Below, piece after piece: positions 52,498 through 64,000 of a stretch of DNA of 64,000 bases (within the stretch, counting starts at the first letter, position 1; every line of letters begins with the position of its first letter). The stretch is from Zonotrichia leucophrys gambelii (Eukaryota; Chordata; Aves; Passeriformes; Passerellidae), in NCBI RefSeq assembly GCF_028769735.1, contig NC_088171.1:127013533-127077532 (forward strand). The letters are read 5' to 3'. The position numbers were made by a program, and so were the translations under genes. The notes beneath the pieces were generated by a model that worked only from the letters and a program-made list of their open reading frames with translations, ran no database searches and was not told the DNA's origin.

Positions 52498-53880
52498 TAA
52501 AGTCCTTCTAGATTTAGGCATGCATATAAATGTTCAATGGCAAATTGAAAATCAGGATTTTTCATGACAGTAAAGACAGACAACTTTTTGTTAGAATGGA
52601 GTGGGTAGGAGTTAATTCACATTAACCTATGAAGATATTTCTAAAACTAAGTGGTGATACGTTGATGTTTCTCTGATTTTCAGTGTCACTGAGGTACTTT
52701 TAAAACTGCTGCCACTGTTATTCTTAAACACATTACAGTTAGCAGTTGCCAAATGAGCAGGAGGAGCACTTTCCTAAAATTTATATAGTAAGATGTATCA
52801 GGTGTTTCACAGGGAAAATCCATCCAACACTCAAAGAAACACTGATCATGTATTCAGATTTATTTGGGTGATTACACAGTGACTGTTTACCTTTGTGTAA
52901 GTATGTGGTATGTGCATTCATCACTGTCATCATTAACTCTGCACTCCAGCCTGGGCAGCCGGAACCTTGAATTCCATTCCATGTCCTTCATCATCTGGTT
53001 TGTCCACACTTGCGCATATCTTCCAGTCCCAATAACAAGAGATTTTCTGTAGCTCAATTAAATTGGTTTTTTCTTCATTTGATGGACCACCACCCTTTAT
53101 TGGATCAGATGAAATTGCTTATCTTGCCAGTGCACCCACTAGTGTCATTGCAATTCCCTGTGTAATAAGCCTTAATCAGCAGCAGTAGATGTTAGAATCT
53201 GATTCTTTCAGATTTCCCCAGATTTGAACTGCCTTCTGTACTAAAACATTAAATATACTTAAAGTAAGACATCCAATGTGGTTTTCATGTAGGGGGAAAA
53301 AAATTAAAATAGGAGAACTACAGCACTTTGATTAGTGTCTAATACTGCAACTTCCAAAAAAGTATCATTCCATAGATGGGCTATAGTCTCTGGTCTGTGT
53401 TTAATAAATGTCAAGGAACCAACCTGATCTAGAGCCAACTGCACAAATATGGAAGATGGAATGGTTCAGTACAAAAATTTACTGAAGATTAGATAAAGTT
53501 AGATAAAACTATGCTGTCATAGAAATCAAATGTTCCCTTAGACATTCTTCTGCATTGTCAACCTACTTTATTTACTACCAAGGATTATTCCCATAAACAT
53601 TCCAGGATCACATATTCTCACTAATAAACAACATAAGAACGTCTTCCTCCCTTTGAGTTGCTGCAGAGCCCTTCTCTGGGTATCTGACTCTTCCCATGAC
53701 ACTCTTTAAAGACCTTCATTGCCTGGCACCCTGGACTCTGCTCTGGGTGCTGTGGGCAGGCAGTCTCCTGGAGCACTGCTCAGCTTCCTGGCCTTTCCAT
53801 GGATCCAGTCTCACTGGCATAGCACAGGAATCATGAGCAGCATCATTGGGAGGAGCTGCTCAGGGAGCCAGAGCATGATG
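52498..53880. other. intergenic DNA, no gene seen
   Basis: No gene or repeat family is recognised between the CR1 tail and the minisatellite. Confidence 0.5.
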
Positions 53881-54480
53881 CACTCCATGGGAGTACTGAA
53901 TGCCCCATGGGAACATTTTACTCTCCATGGGAGCATTGTACACTCCATAGGAGCACTCTGCACTCCATGGGAACACTGTACACTCCATAGGAGCACTCTG
54001 CACTCCATGGGAACATTGTACATGCCAGGGAACATTGTACATTCCATGGGAACATTTTACACCCCATGGGAGCTCTGTACAATCTATGGGAACATTGTAT
54101 ATTCCATGGGAGCACTGTGCTATCCATGGGAACACTGTACACTCCATGGGAACATTTTACACTCCATGGGAGCATGGTACACTCCATGGGAGCACTGTGC
54201 ACTCCATGGGAACACTGTACAGCCTATGGGAACATATGTACACTCCATGGGAATATTGTACACTCCATGGGAACATTGTAGACTCCATGGGTACACTGTA
54301 CAATCTATGGGAACATTGTACATTCCATGGGAACACTGTACATTCCATGGCAGCACTATGCACTCCATGAGGGCACTGGGCACTACAGGGCAGCACTGTG
54401 CAATCCATGGGAACATTATACACTCCACGGGGGCACTGTGCACTCCATAGGGGCACTGGGCACTCCAGGGGGAGTGGTGG
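53881..54480. repeat. 20-bp minisatellite, about 30 copies
   Basis: A tandem array has a 20-bp unit with consensus CACTCCATGGGAACACTGTA. I counted 30 units by eye; nearly all are exactly 20 bp, with one of 19 and one of 21. Most units keep the palindrome CCATGG, and many form a second palindrome, TGTACA, across the junction. Copies differ by a few bases (aacattgta, agcactgtg, aacatttta types). The edges, especially the right one, are more diverged, as is usual for unequal exchange. Because 20 is not a multiple of 3, several frames on both strands stay open and give long frames with 20-residue repeats; these are artefacts. Confidence 0.95.
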
Positions 54481-57400
54481 ATGGGCAGGAGCTGCCTCAA
54501 GGGTTCATCACAGCAAGGCATCCCCCATGGAATCTCAGGAGAAAGTACCCGTGATGTACCTCATAACAAGTACCTCCTAAACAATGACAATGAGAAATGT
54601 TCTTCCTACCCCCAACTCTTTTAATTGCACTGTTAATGTATACACAGCAGATCTACTTCTTGGGAAGGATTCTTCCTAGGCTGCAGATTATGTGGAAAAC
54701 TGTATCCCTGGGGCTTGAGTAAACTGTATCCTTTTTATTATTCAACTCTCAAAATAGGAGAGGCCTTAGATAAGTACACCTGCTCACTACTTTTTCTCAT
54801 ACCAGCCTTTGCCTGTGGATTCCACTCACTGAAATGCTTCTCATGTGATTCCCATGGGTTTCAAAGGTATGACGAGAAGATTTTATCTTTATTATTTTCC
54901 TACCATTCAAAACCTCCTTCTTTCCTGAGTAAACCTGGAATTTTATAAATCATTATCTGAAGAGAAATACCAAGAGGGAAATAAAGACCACTATTGATAC
55001 ACTGCAGTAATTTCAACAACAACAAAAAATTATTGGCAATTATATGGCTAAGAAAAGAGCAAAAATAGGTTACTTTCAACTGATTTAAAATTCTGATACT
55101 GTTATTATATTGGGAAACCTGTTAAGCCCTCAGGGACAGATCCATTAACCTCTCCCACAGAGAAAAAAGAAAAATGCAATTGGCCCAAAATTACTATATC
55201 CAGTCGAGTGATGTGAGTACCATAGTAGTCTTCAAATGTAAACATGTGTTTCTTCTTTATTTTAAGATAATAGGTAGAAAAGCTAAGAAAGCAGTTGGTG
55301 ATAATACTGATTCTGTTAGTGTTCACTGAAATTCCAAGCCTGCAAATCTCCTGGGATATACAAGACTGGATTAATTCAGCAGTGACTAGTGATGTAGGAA
55401 AACAGCTAGGAAGGTCCAGGTCACCAGTCCAGTGAGAGCTACAATCAGGTTACCTTCCTGACAAGGAAAACACTTCAATCTGACCTGTCACATATTTTCA
55501 AATATCAAAAACCACACTTGAAAATTCACCACCTTCTCAAATTTTCTGTGCTGAAATGGCTGACACCATTGTGAGGGATATTGTCTTGGCTCAGTCAAGT
55601 GAAGGGGATGAAGAAGTTGATTTTTCCCTCAAAATCACTGTTAGAACACTGACCTATATTTTGTGTCACTAAGTCATTCACTGCATTAACAGGCATAGCT
55701 GTCTCTGTGCTGAAGCATGAGGTAGCCACACAATTAGAAGATCAAGTTGATAACAAAAATTAATAGATACTTGTCACTGCTTCCCAGAACAGCTCATTCT
55801 AGTTTGGGTGCTGCTACTAGGAATTAGATGTCCTTGTATCCAAGAGGAATGCATAATTTGCTCCCATACTGCAAATCAAATGATGAGCACTTTTAAATAA
55901 TGACCTCAAGCTCCCACTCCTCTACTCTCAGCTTCTTTTTGCAAAGAATTTTACCCCATAATCATGGCCTGTTAATTACTGTTACATCATGAGATGTAAG
56001 TAAGTAAGAAGTAAGGCAGATGTCTGAAGCATAGTTTTAAAATGAGGGTAGGTGTGGAATTTAATCCAATATGGTTTAGAAGATTACAATGAAAACTAGG
56101 CCCACCATTGGGCCTCTCAGCTCTTCATTGCCAGCTTCTTTGACAACAGAAGCTTAGTCATGAGCCAAGGAAACATCCATGCAGCACTGTAAATATCACA
56201 TGATCTTCCAGCAATTCCCATCGCTCACTTCTTGACACCTAAAGTCAGCGGGGTTCAGGCAAGCAGCTCCAAAGAGCAGCGCTCCTCTGCAGGCTGGGCA
56301 CCAGACTTCCCTCAAAGCCAGGGGTCTGCCTGTGCTAACAACAACACAGCTGCATGCTGTGAGAGCAGCTGGTGGCTGGGTGAGAGCCGATAAATAAGGG
56401 TCTGTCCCTCCTGTGGCAGGGGAATGTGATAGCGGGGAGCAGACAGAGCCAACGGCACCCGGGAGGATTCATCCGCGTCACCCAAAGGTCAAGAACCAGT
56501 CACAGGTTATGGCTTAGCACGTTGCTGTCACCTTTAAAATGAGTTCCCTCACACTGCAGGAAAAAACACAATTAATTAGTCAAGAGGATTTCTGCTTTTC
56601 ACCGTAGATACCTCCAAATCTGAGCCGTAACATCAATTGTTTCAAATAATCCTTTGTGTCAGGGTCTTCCAGGATATGGAATAACAAAAGAGCAGAGCAG
56701 GATTTTGACTGAGCATTTGAAAATATGCTAATTGCTTTAGCCAATTGATAGATTAAAACAGAAATGCAGTATTTACCTAATTCAAGGTATTTCCCTCAGT
56801 AAATATTGAAAAATCTTCAGAATACCAAAATTATACTGAGGCTTTTTTCCCAAATTCTGAGACTGGTTCTGAATTACATGTTAAAGCAAATAATGAAGTA
56901 CAGCATTTATATTATAATGAATGTTATATTCTATTCATTGCATTTATATTATAATCAGACCCAATTTTTAAGGGTTTTTTTTTCTTTTTTTGTATAGTTT
57001 TCTGCATTCAAACATATTTCCTAAAATTTGCAGTCTGTTTTCCACTTCATTCTCAAAACATAATTTTAGAAACTAAGATTTTAATTTTTTTTAAGTTGCA
57101 ATACTTATAATGTAAATACAATAACTAGTAACTCAATTAGAAGTACAAATGTAAATTTTCAATGATCCTTCCAAAAACTCATAATGGGTCCACTATACAC
57201 ATCAAAGGCACACCTGTTTCTGTTTATACTTTTTATTGGCAGATTTAAATATGCTAATAAATATAGTAGACTGTAAAGACAATACAGAAGAACCAAGTGA
57301 TGTTCATGCAGTGATAACTGGAAGTAAATGCACTTTAAACAGACTGGTGATAAACCAAACACTTATGGAGTGGTGCATTCAGGTCTGATTTGCACTGCTC

Positions 57401-60400
57401 TAATTAACTGAACACTGTTAGTTAGACACAGGAATTTTTTTTTAATTGTGAAAATTCTATTTTCTTCTCACATTTGCCACCTTGAAATCTGAGAAACAGC
57501 CATTAGCAGAAACATGCAGTTAGTATTAGCCTGAAAAATAAAAGTCACAAAATGCATGGAAGCACTGCCTTGTTAATACCTGGAGAGCACTGATTTGATT
57601 ATTCCTCTTATCTCTCGTTTGTAACATATTTTGACTACATAGATCTGTGCTTTTATTTATTTTTTTACTTGTGATTTCTTTCCTTTAGACATGTAAAATC
57701 ATTTATCATTTCTCACGTTACATCCAGGTGTCGGATTTCGAGTTCTCCTATTCTGGTATGCCTCCCATCCGTCTTGTATTGCAAAGTTATGTGAAGACTT
57801 TCAATTCCTCATATCCAGTCCTCTTCTCAGATTTCAATAGCAGCAAAAGGGCCATATTCTCAAAGCCATAAGACTATTTCTAGGTAAACTTTAAACTAAG
57901 ATACGTCAGCAAGTTGGAACCACAAAATTAAATTACATAATATTCTTATCAGAAAAAGATAACTATTCACTGACAAATAGATATGGTCAATATAAACTTG
58001 AATAGCAACATATTTGTGGATTTATTTCAAAGGCTATCTTGTTTAAATGATCTTCAGAAATTCCTTCATAATGCAAGTAGAACTAAATGCCCGATGCAAA
58101 TGATTTCCTGCAAGTGTTTGCTTAGATTTTAAAACAAAATTGCTTCATTACTGCTTGTTACTTTTTTCTGTTCATTTACCATAGTTATTCAAATAAGGGT
58201 TGTCTTTCTGCTCAAAGGTAAAATAGGACTAAAGGCAAGTGGTCTTACCTCTTCTCCCCTTTCCTCTATACATTTGATTAAACTTGTATGGATTTCTTGC
58301 AAGCATCTGACTCCAAAAAAAGCTGTGGTCACTATATGTAAAAGCAGGAAAAGTATGCCAAAGGGCTTTAAGGCTCCATATCCCCATCTTAGTTTTCATC
58401 TTCTGAAATGCGAGGACAACTTTACAAGACAGTGAAGAGTTTTGTCACTTGAGTAGCAGAGCTTGGGGAGGAACGAAGATCCATGGATGCATGCAAACCC
58501 ATCCTGAACTGGGTTTGTGTCCAGGTCTCTCTACCAGACTACAGTAAAAATTATGCTGAAATCTCATCCTTGGCCAATTGAGAATCTGCAGGATTGTTTT
58601 CTATTACTTGGGTGGCTTGCATTTAATTTGGGGGAGAGGACCTTTGGGGCTGCACTCCACAGATCGCTGCAGCTGCTGCTACTGGACAGTGCATCTTCCC
58701 TCTCCCCTTCCACAACTAAGAGTCTGTCAGGCTGGGTTCTGACCAGGATTTTCTTGGCAGTTTGTTGGATTTATCTTCTTCACAGAGCAGTGATGCCATG
58801 CTAGGTCATGGATAAGCCCTGATCTCTCATATAGTTGGATCCTGATGATACATAATTAAATGCAAACTCAAAATTCCATGTAATTATTACACAGGGATAA
58901 TTTGTCAGTATAACACAATTTCAGTTAAACAAAAAATGCTGTGGCCAGATATAGGATGCAACTATAAGAAACTGCACCAATGAATGCATAAACTTCTTTC
59001 AGTTAATGGCTTGACACAACCCAGTCCAAAGGCCCAGGAACATCCATTTCTTGGAGCTCAGACACCTGAATTGTCCACGGAGCTGCATGCTGAATGAGAC
59101 ACAGTTGCTCACTGCTGTTGTTAGAAAGAATTCATTTGATGTGAACTCTAAAAATAAGGAAATCCCAAACTGTAACTCTTTTTACAGGTTTCCTGTGACA
59201 ACTGGCAATATATGATGTTATGACACAATGTACTTTAACTGTGTCATGGTGAGAAGAATTCTTGAGATTCCTGATAATGGCAGCTGGTTATACTTAGGAA
59301 AGAAACATATCTTGTTTTTGTTATTCACCACTAACTCTGGGGAGGAAGACAGCATCTTTCATACACTTACAATTGGTTCAAAATTAAATTCCTTGGAATC
59401 AAAAACATTGAATAACTTATGTCAGTGTCAGTGACAAGGTAATGTATGAAGGACACAGTTCTACCTTTAAAATTAATCATCCTTAAACAAAACAAAAATA
59501 ATTTGATGGCATACTGATCTCCCAGACACTGTTAGTCTTCTACAGCAAAGAGAAAATGAAAGGATTTTAAACAGTTTATAACCATAGAGGGAAAAATTCA
59601 TCTGAGGGGAAAACAAAACCAAACCATCACACAGCAAAAACTTTTATCTCTGGCAGTCCCTCCTTCACAACTTTGGATTCAGGAAATCAGGGATATTATG
59701 TGAAATGCAGCAATCCACAAGCAGTAACAAGGTCTTAGGTACATGTGCAGACTTGTCTGAAGGTGCCAAAGAAATTAAATCACATGAGTTTAGGCAGCCA
59801 GGGTCAAGGGAAAAGGGAATTTACAACTTCAGCATGTGTCAAGCTTGCTTATCAAAGTTAATACTTTCTCCAATTACTTTTTCTCCTATAGACCTTCTGC
59901 AAGAAATGGTGCCTCCACTCTGGCCTCAAGGGTAGTTGCTGAACTTATGAAAGCCTGCAACAGTCACCCTCACACAGCCTTTCTAAGCATTTAGAGGGCA
60001 TTTTGTGACCTTGTGATGTGTGGAAGACACATAGAAAATGTGTTTGGGTCCAGCTTGCCTAAAACATACCTGTGCCTTTAGGGCTGGCTATTGGCTTGTG
60101 AAAGTCACAGTAGGGAAATGACATGCTGAAATGTAACTGTGGCTGATTATCTCATTAAGAATAAAAACTTTAAATCACGAAGCAATAAATTATAACTTCA
60201 CTGCAATAAAGCATTTGCAAAGTAAACAACACACAAAGCATGAATATTACTGGATGATTTGGACATAATTTATAATTAATTTATTGCTGGCAGCACTACC
60301 ATATAAAATGAGACAACATTCAACACATTCAAGGCAACATCCTTGTATGCTCTAAAATTAAGGATTATAAAGATAGTTATCCCAGAATAATTATATCAAA

Positions 60401-60811
60401 GTTTCACTGGCACTTTGGACAAGTCTGTGGTAACACTTCAGCTTAATATAGTGACCAATTTAAACTAAACATTTGTTTAACATATTGTCGTTGTGCAATA
60501 TGGATTTAATAGTATGATCTGTAATCTTGGTGGTTTTCATTAGTCTGTAATCTTTTATTGTAATTTATCTAAACTATGTAAACATTAAGATTGTAGGACT
60601 ATGACCAGCATACTAAGGTCAAGTCTGTTAGAAAAAAACACAGAAGTTTCTATATTAACAAGTTCTTTGAAATGTACTGCAATTTATAGACATTACTCAG
60701 GAATGCAATTATTTTTCAGTGCCATGAATTTCAATACAACTACTCGCAAATATTGTATGAGAGCAAAAGTGTTCAAGGGCCTTTGATTGCAAAATACAGC
60801 CAATTAACTAG
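54481..60811. other. intergenic DNA, no gene seen
   Basis: About 6.3 kb of mainly AT-rich DNA. A 37-bp partial tandem duplication sits at 56903-56955, with 'gcatttatattataat' at 56903 and 56940. A GC-richer patch with some CpGs at 56230-56480 includes a 'gataaataagg' TATA-like site and could be regulatory, but there is no coding evidence. Confidence 0.5.
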
Positions 60812-60920
60812 TGGGATAGGTTCCCTAGACAGTGGGCGGTATCTACTCCTGGTAGTCTTTAAGAACAGATAAAAGAGGATCCATCCAGGACACATGGAGG
60901 TGGAGCTGCCCTTGCCTTTT
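60812..60920 (+). repeat. eroded CR1-like fragment
   Basis: The phrase order 'gggataggttccctagacag', 'ggtagtctttaagaacagat' and 'ccatccaggacacatggagg' follows the 3' region of older CR1 subfamilies ('aataggctgcccag...aggtcttcaagaacagat'). It is strongly diverged and lacks a clear tail, so the assignment is tentative. Confidence 0.45.
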
Positions 60921-61741
60921 AACAGGGATCTCGACTGAATTACGCTCCAGGATTGGCCTTCCACCATTCCTTGTTTCACTGCACTCCTTCCTTGGTCTGA
61001 CCCTTTATCTGTATTTAGCTTTCAGCTCATTCTTGATGCCTCAGCCACCCTTACACTCCAGAAACCACACAGATTGACACAATGAACTGGTGTAATACTC
61101 CTATTCTGCAAGTGCATTATTTTCTTTTGCTTGCCTCTTCCTTGTATTTTAGGGAGCATACACTTCCCCATGTGCCTGCATGGATATGGGTAAATTCCAA
61201 CCACCAGAAGGTCCCACTCCTGACTAGCCTTAAAATTACCCCAAAATAAATGTCTGGTGACAAATGTTTCTTAATAAAATTGTATGGGTACATCTCACAA
61301 TGTCATCTCACAGCTGTGACGCAGTGGGCAATAGCTGAGACTGTACAGTACACAGAGGTGACACATTTTTTTCTAAAATAAAAGTATGAGTAAATATCTA
61401 GCAGCAACATTAACTTACATTATGTCATCAGTTTTGAAGAGGAAATTACTCCATAGATTAATGAGGAATTCTGCATGGAAGTCAAAGTTATGATGTAGTC
61501 TTATAGCATTAATCAAGAGCTAAATGTGATCTGACCTACTTCAAACAGCCCAGCCTTTAACAGAGAGAAGATTAAAAAAAGGCAGAGTATGAGAGTCCAT
61601 ATTTATCGCTGATGTAACACCAACAAAGCCAACAGAATCCCTTGAAGTTCTGAGTGCCTCAGAGTACCACATGGCAAGTGCCACAGGTCATCTGTAATCT
61701 GCAAGGTATGATGGATTGAAAAAGCAATGCCATTTTCCGCT
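60921..61741. other. intergenic DNA, no gene seen
   Basis: No gene or repeat is recognised. The stretch leads into the ABRA upstream region. Confidence 0.5.
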
Positions 61742-61751
61742 CCTATTTAGG
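61742..61751. promoter_or_regulatory. perfect CArG box upstream of ABRA
   Basis: CCTATTTAGG matches the serum response factor consensus CC(A/T)6GG exactly. It lies about 1.07 kb upstream of the ABRA start codon. ABRA protein raises SRF activity through MRTF, and muscle genes are common SRF targets, so a functional site here is plausible. A match of this length can still occur by chance in AT-rich DNA. Confidence 0.4.
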
Positions 61752-61784
61752 AAACATTATACTAAGAAATAAAATCTCACAAGA

Positions 61785-62156
61785 CTGTATTCCAGAAAAA
61801 TGTTTATTACCATGCAACAGTGGATGTATCAATTCACTAAACAATTTTACAAGTTCAAATATGAACTCATTCTAGGAAGTCCTCTGGAATGAACAAATCA
61901 TAAGGTTTTCTAGAAAAACTGATTTTTTCTATATTGTACACAGTAAACATAATTATATTTTATATAACTCTATTGAAAAAGCAGTGAGAAATTAAACAGG
62001 CTATATTTTATTTTCTCAAAACCCTAAAACTTGGAGATCATTCATCCATCTGATCAAGTCAGACTTATTAGGCTGATCCCCAGACACAGTGATTCCCTCT
62101 TCCTTGGTGCTGACACCAAACAGGATAGTGTTCCCAGACCCCCCTGGAGCTACGTT
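61785..62156 (-). other. candidate 3'-terminal coding exon, unassigned gene
   Basis: Read on the reverse strand, a pyrimidine-rich acceptor ('tgtctctctttag', about 62157-62169) opens a 46-codon frame from 62156 that ends at a TGA (62018-62016). The peptide begins NVAPGGSGNTILFG and ends LIRWMNDLQVLGF. The sequence is clearly GC-richer exactly from the acceptor to near the stop and turns AT-rich right after it, as at a coding/3'-UTR boundary. A polyadenylation signal AATAAA (plus-strand 'tttatt', 61803-61808) follows about 210 bases later, so transcript end would fall near 61785. I do not recognise the protein. No upstream exon could be identified; it would lie beyond 62170, possibly past the window. 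It is head-to-head with ABRA. A chance frame of this length alone is not rare; the combination of signals raises the case. Confidence 0.35.
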
Positions 62157-62169
62157 CTAAAGAGAGACA

Positions 62170-62806
62170 TTAATAGATAATGACTGGGAAGAGAACACAT
62201 AAATACCTTTTAAAAAATTAACAAACCTCGATTTCCTTGGACACATGAGCAATAAGAAAAAACCCAGTATCTTTTTAGGAAATATCTCTAAAAATTCCTT
62301 AGTCATGACTTGCTTCTGGCTTCACACTCCATGACAAGGGCCACTATTTTCTTGTGATGTTGAGAAGTGTCCACCCTGGCCAAAGTTCCTAGCCACTGAC
62401 AGTCCTTCACATTTAGCATTTTCAGTCACTCTCATCAGGCTCTCTTAACCAAGGGCTGCATTTCCAAAAGAACAAGACCCTTGCCAACAAACTTGAAATT
62501 CAGCAGTCCCACAGAAGGGGGACTAAAGGAGCTGTTACTTTCCCACTATTTCTAGAACAGGTTTGTGTCACACTGTTTACATCATGCATCATTCATCTGC
62601 TGTGATGAAATGTAACCCTGTGTTTTAAAAAAAGACTTCTGCAACAGTGAGGATACTCTATCTTTGTGAGAAGCATGTCACATATTTTCCATAGGCATCA
62701 ACTGCTCCTGCTTCTATTTAAATCTGTGTGGCCCTCTTCAGAGGGCATTATTCCCTCCAGGAAGCCCATTCAGAAGGTGCTGAGCAGAAGGAGGGGAGAA
62801 GCCAGG
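62170..62806 (+). promoter_or_regulatory. ABRA upstream region and probable promoter
   Basis: This AT-rich stretch precedes the ABRA start codon. A TATA-like 'tatttaaa' at 62715-62722 would place transcription start near 62745 and leave a 5' UTR of about 60 bases. An E-box CAACTG lies at about 62699 and CATCTG at about 62593, consistent with muscle regulation but weak as evidence. The ABRA frame stays open further up, with ATGs at 62666 and 62675. That extension is upstream of the TATA-like box and does not look like protein, so it is probably not translated. Confidence 0.4.
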
Positions 62807-63558
62807 ATGGCAGCAGACAGCAGCATGGCTCCCGAAGAAAAGCCGAGAGCAGCTCCTGTGAGAAGGGCTGTCCACAAGATCCGGATGGCCAGCCAGGTCT
62901 TCAGCTTGGCTCGAGGCTGGCAGCAGTGGGCATCTGACCACCATGGAAAGCAAGAACAAGAGCCCTCTGGATGGGTCCCCACTGCAGAAAGCTCATCAGC
63001 TCAGCCTGTACAAGAAAGCTCCTTTGAAAAATGGCAAATTCCATCCGTCAAGAGGGACCAAGAAAAAGATGATGAAAAATCCTTAGCAAAGGATTCAGTG
63101 ACAATAAGAGATGCTGAAAAAAAATCAAGGGAATCAGACGAAGATCTCAAAACGTTCAGCATTAAAAGCAAAGAGGTGACCAAAACAGTTGTCAGCAAAG
63201 CCTATGAACGAGGAGGCGATGTCAGCCTCCTCAGTGAAAGATATGAAAACAACAACAGCAGCTCCGAGATGACCAAACTCAAAGAAGAATCAAATGCTAT
63301 TGACAAAATTCTTAGCAACAAATTACCTTCAACCATAAGGAGGAAGTGTTCAAATGTAGTGTCAGAGATGACCAAGGGCTGGGAGAAGATGGAAGACGAG
63401 AACAAAGATGGGGCCAAGAGAGAGCTGCTGCTGAAGTGCCGTGATGACAGCCTGGATGCCCAGGACAGTGGCTATGGGGAAGCAGAGGACAAGCTCGAGC
63501 AGGAGGACAGTGACCAGGAGGTGACAGCTGTGAGGATTAAACGCCCTGTCCCATCTCT
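62807..63558 (+). CDS. ABRA: actin-binding Rho-activating protein (STARS), exon 1
   Basis: ABRA binds actin, promotes filament assembly, and so frees MRTF cofactors to enter the nucleus and activate SRF in heart and skeletal muscle. This exon encodes 250 residues plus two bases of a split codon and ends at the donor GTAAGT (63559). Visible conserved blocks are an N-terminal KIRMASQVFSLARGWQQWA (24-42), KEVTKTVVSKAYERGGDVS (122-140), IRRKCSNVVSEMTKGW (177-192), DSGYGEAED (220-228) and VRIKRPVPS (242-250). All align with mammalian ABRA, which is about 380 residues. The actin-binding C-terminal Costars domain must be in exon 2, outside the window. The middle (about 60-120) is charged, low in complexity and poorly conserved. 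The start chosen has A at -3 and G at +4; the next ATG (62825, Met7) matches the mammalian start more closely and is an alternative. Confidence 0.95.
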
Positions 63559-64000
63559 GTAAGTAAAGCATCTTCATTACATCAACACAAATGGCAGAAG
63601 GGCACAGCTTTCCATGAGGAAAATGGTGGGGGTGGGAGGATAGTAGGAAGTGGTCAAAGATAAGCTATTATTCTTGATTTAGAAGAAATTAATCAAAATT
63701 CAGGAGACCTTCCACTTATCACTCTGTGCTTAAGTAGTTACTCAACAACATCAGACTATGTACCTAATACAAGATTAGGAAAAAAGTTAGGAAGTTATAT
63801 TGTTATATTTGGGACATGTTAATTATATTTAATTTTCACACTGGATTTACCAGTTCATCAAATTATCTACTTATTTCTTAATACTTCAGTCCATGTTTCA
63901 GAATCACAACTTTTACCTCATCAAGAGCCTTTAGCTACTCATTTATTTCAGCAAATGCTGTCTAAATCAATATATTTGACAAGTAATATTTCCAAATACT
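63559..64000 (+). other. ABRA: ABRA intron 1, 5' part
   Basis: The intron begins with GTAAGT directly after the last conserved residues and runs AT-rich to the window edge. No acceptor followed by Costars-domain coding sequence appears before 64000, so exon 2 lies outside. Confidence 0.85.

Noticed and set aside
53719..54450. 243-codon forward frame and several reverse frames across the minisatellite, with repeats such as MHSMGALCTPWEH
   Set aside because: A 20-bp unit without stops opens many frames at once on both strands. The 'protein' is a by-product of the tandem repeat.
1..62000. ANGPT1 coding exons expected on this side of ABRA
   Set aside because: I looked for a fibrinogen-like C-terminal domain and coiled-coil exons in the listed frames and saw none. 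The gene probably lies further left.
62666..62806. In-frame N-terminal extension of ABRA from the ATG at 62666
   Set aside because: Lies upstream of the TATA-like box, has no similarity to ABRA proteins, and is most simply a chance extension of the frame.
1..64000. tRNA or rRNA genes, CRISPR arrays, complete retroviral or transposase genes
   Set aside because: No tRNA B-box context, no evenly spaced repeat-spacer pattern (the minisatellite has no spacers), and only solo LTRs and truncated CR1 copies were seen.

Overview
The window looks like avian nuclear DNA, most probably from a songbird. It is AT-rich and carries several fragments of CR1 LINEs, the dominant retroposon of birds. It also has solo endogenous-retrovirus LTRs of types common in bird genomes, and a single clear protein-coding exon. 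Nothing suggests bacterial, plasmid or viral-genome content: there are no operons, no CRISPR array and no tRNA or rRNA gene that I could see.

The one securely recognised gene is at the right edge. The first coding exon of ABRA (actin-binding Rho-activating protein, also called STARS) lies on the + strand at 62807-63558. It ends in a consensus splice donor, and its intron runs off the window. ABRA drives actin polymerisation and MRTF/SRF signalling in striated muscle. In other vertebrates ABRA sits between OXR1 and ANGPT1, so the 62 kb to its left is most likely the long ANGPT1-ABRA intergenic region. I found no ANGPT1 exon in it.

Layout, left to right: a CR1 3' end (1-145); plain AT-rich DNA; a reverse CR1 tail (3179-3530); a reverse ERVL-type solo LTR (8749-9211); about 21 kb with no recognisable gene; a reverse ERVK-type solo LTR with a perfect 6-bp target-site duplication (30757-31144); a 1.35-kb forward CR1 with decayed reverse-transcriptase sequence (34140-35494); a forward ERVL-type solo LTR (40771-41345); an isolated CpG island (42434-42733); a reverse CR1 (43237-43790); an unusually long reverse open frame with splice-like ends (45631-46463); a CR1 3' end (52319-52497); a 30-copy, 20-bp minisatellite (53881-54480); an eroded CR1 piece (about 60812-60920); and the ABRA promoter side, with a perfect CArG box (61742-61751) and a candidate reverse-strand terminal exon (61785-62156).

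No new multi-gene system is evident. The points most worth checking are the unassigned reverse-strand terminal exon just upstream of ABRA, the orphan CpG island, the minisatellite, and the CArG box that could make ABRA a target of the SRF pathway it activates. Family assignments rest on recognition by eye; no database search was run.
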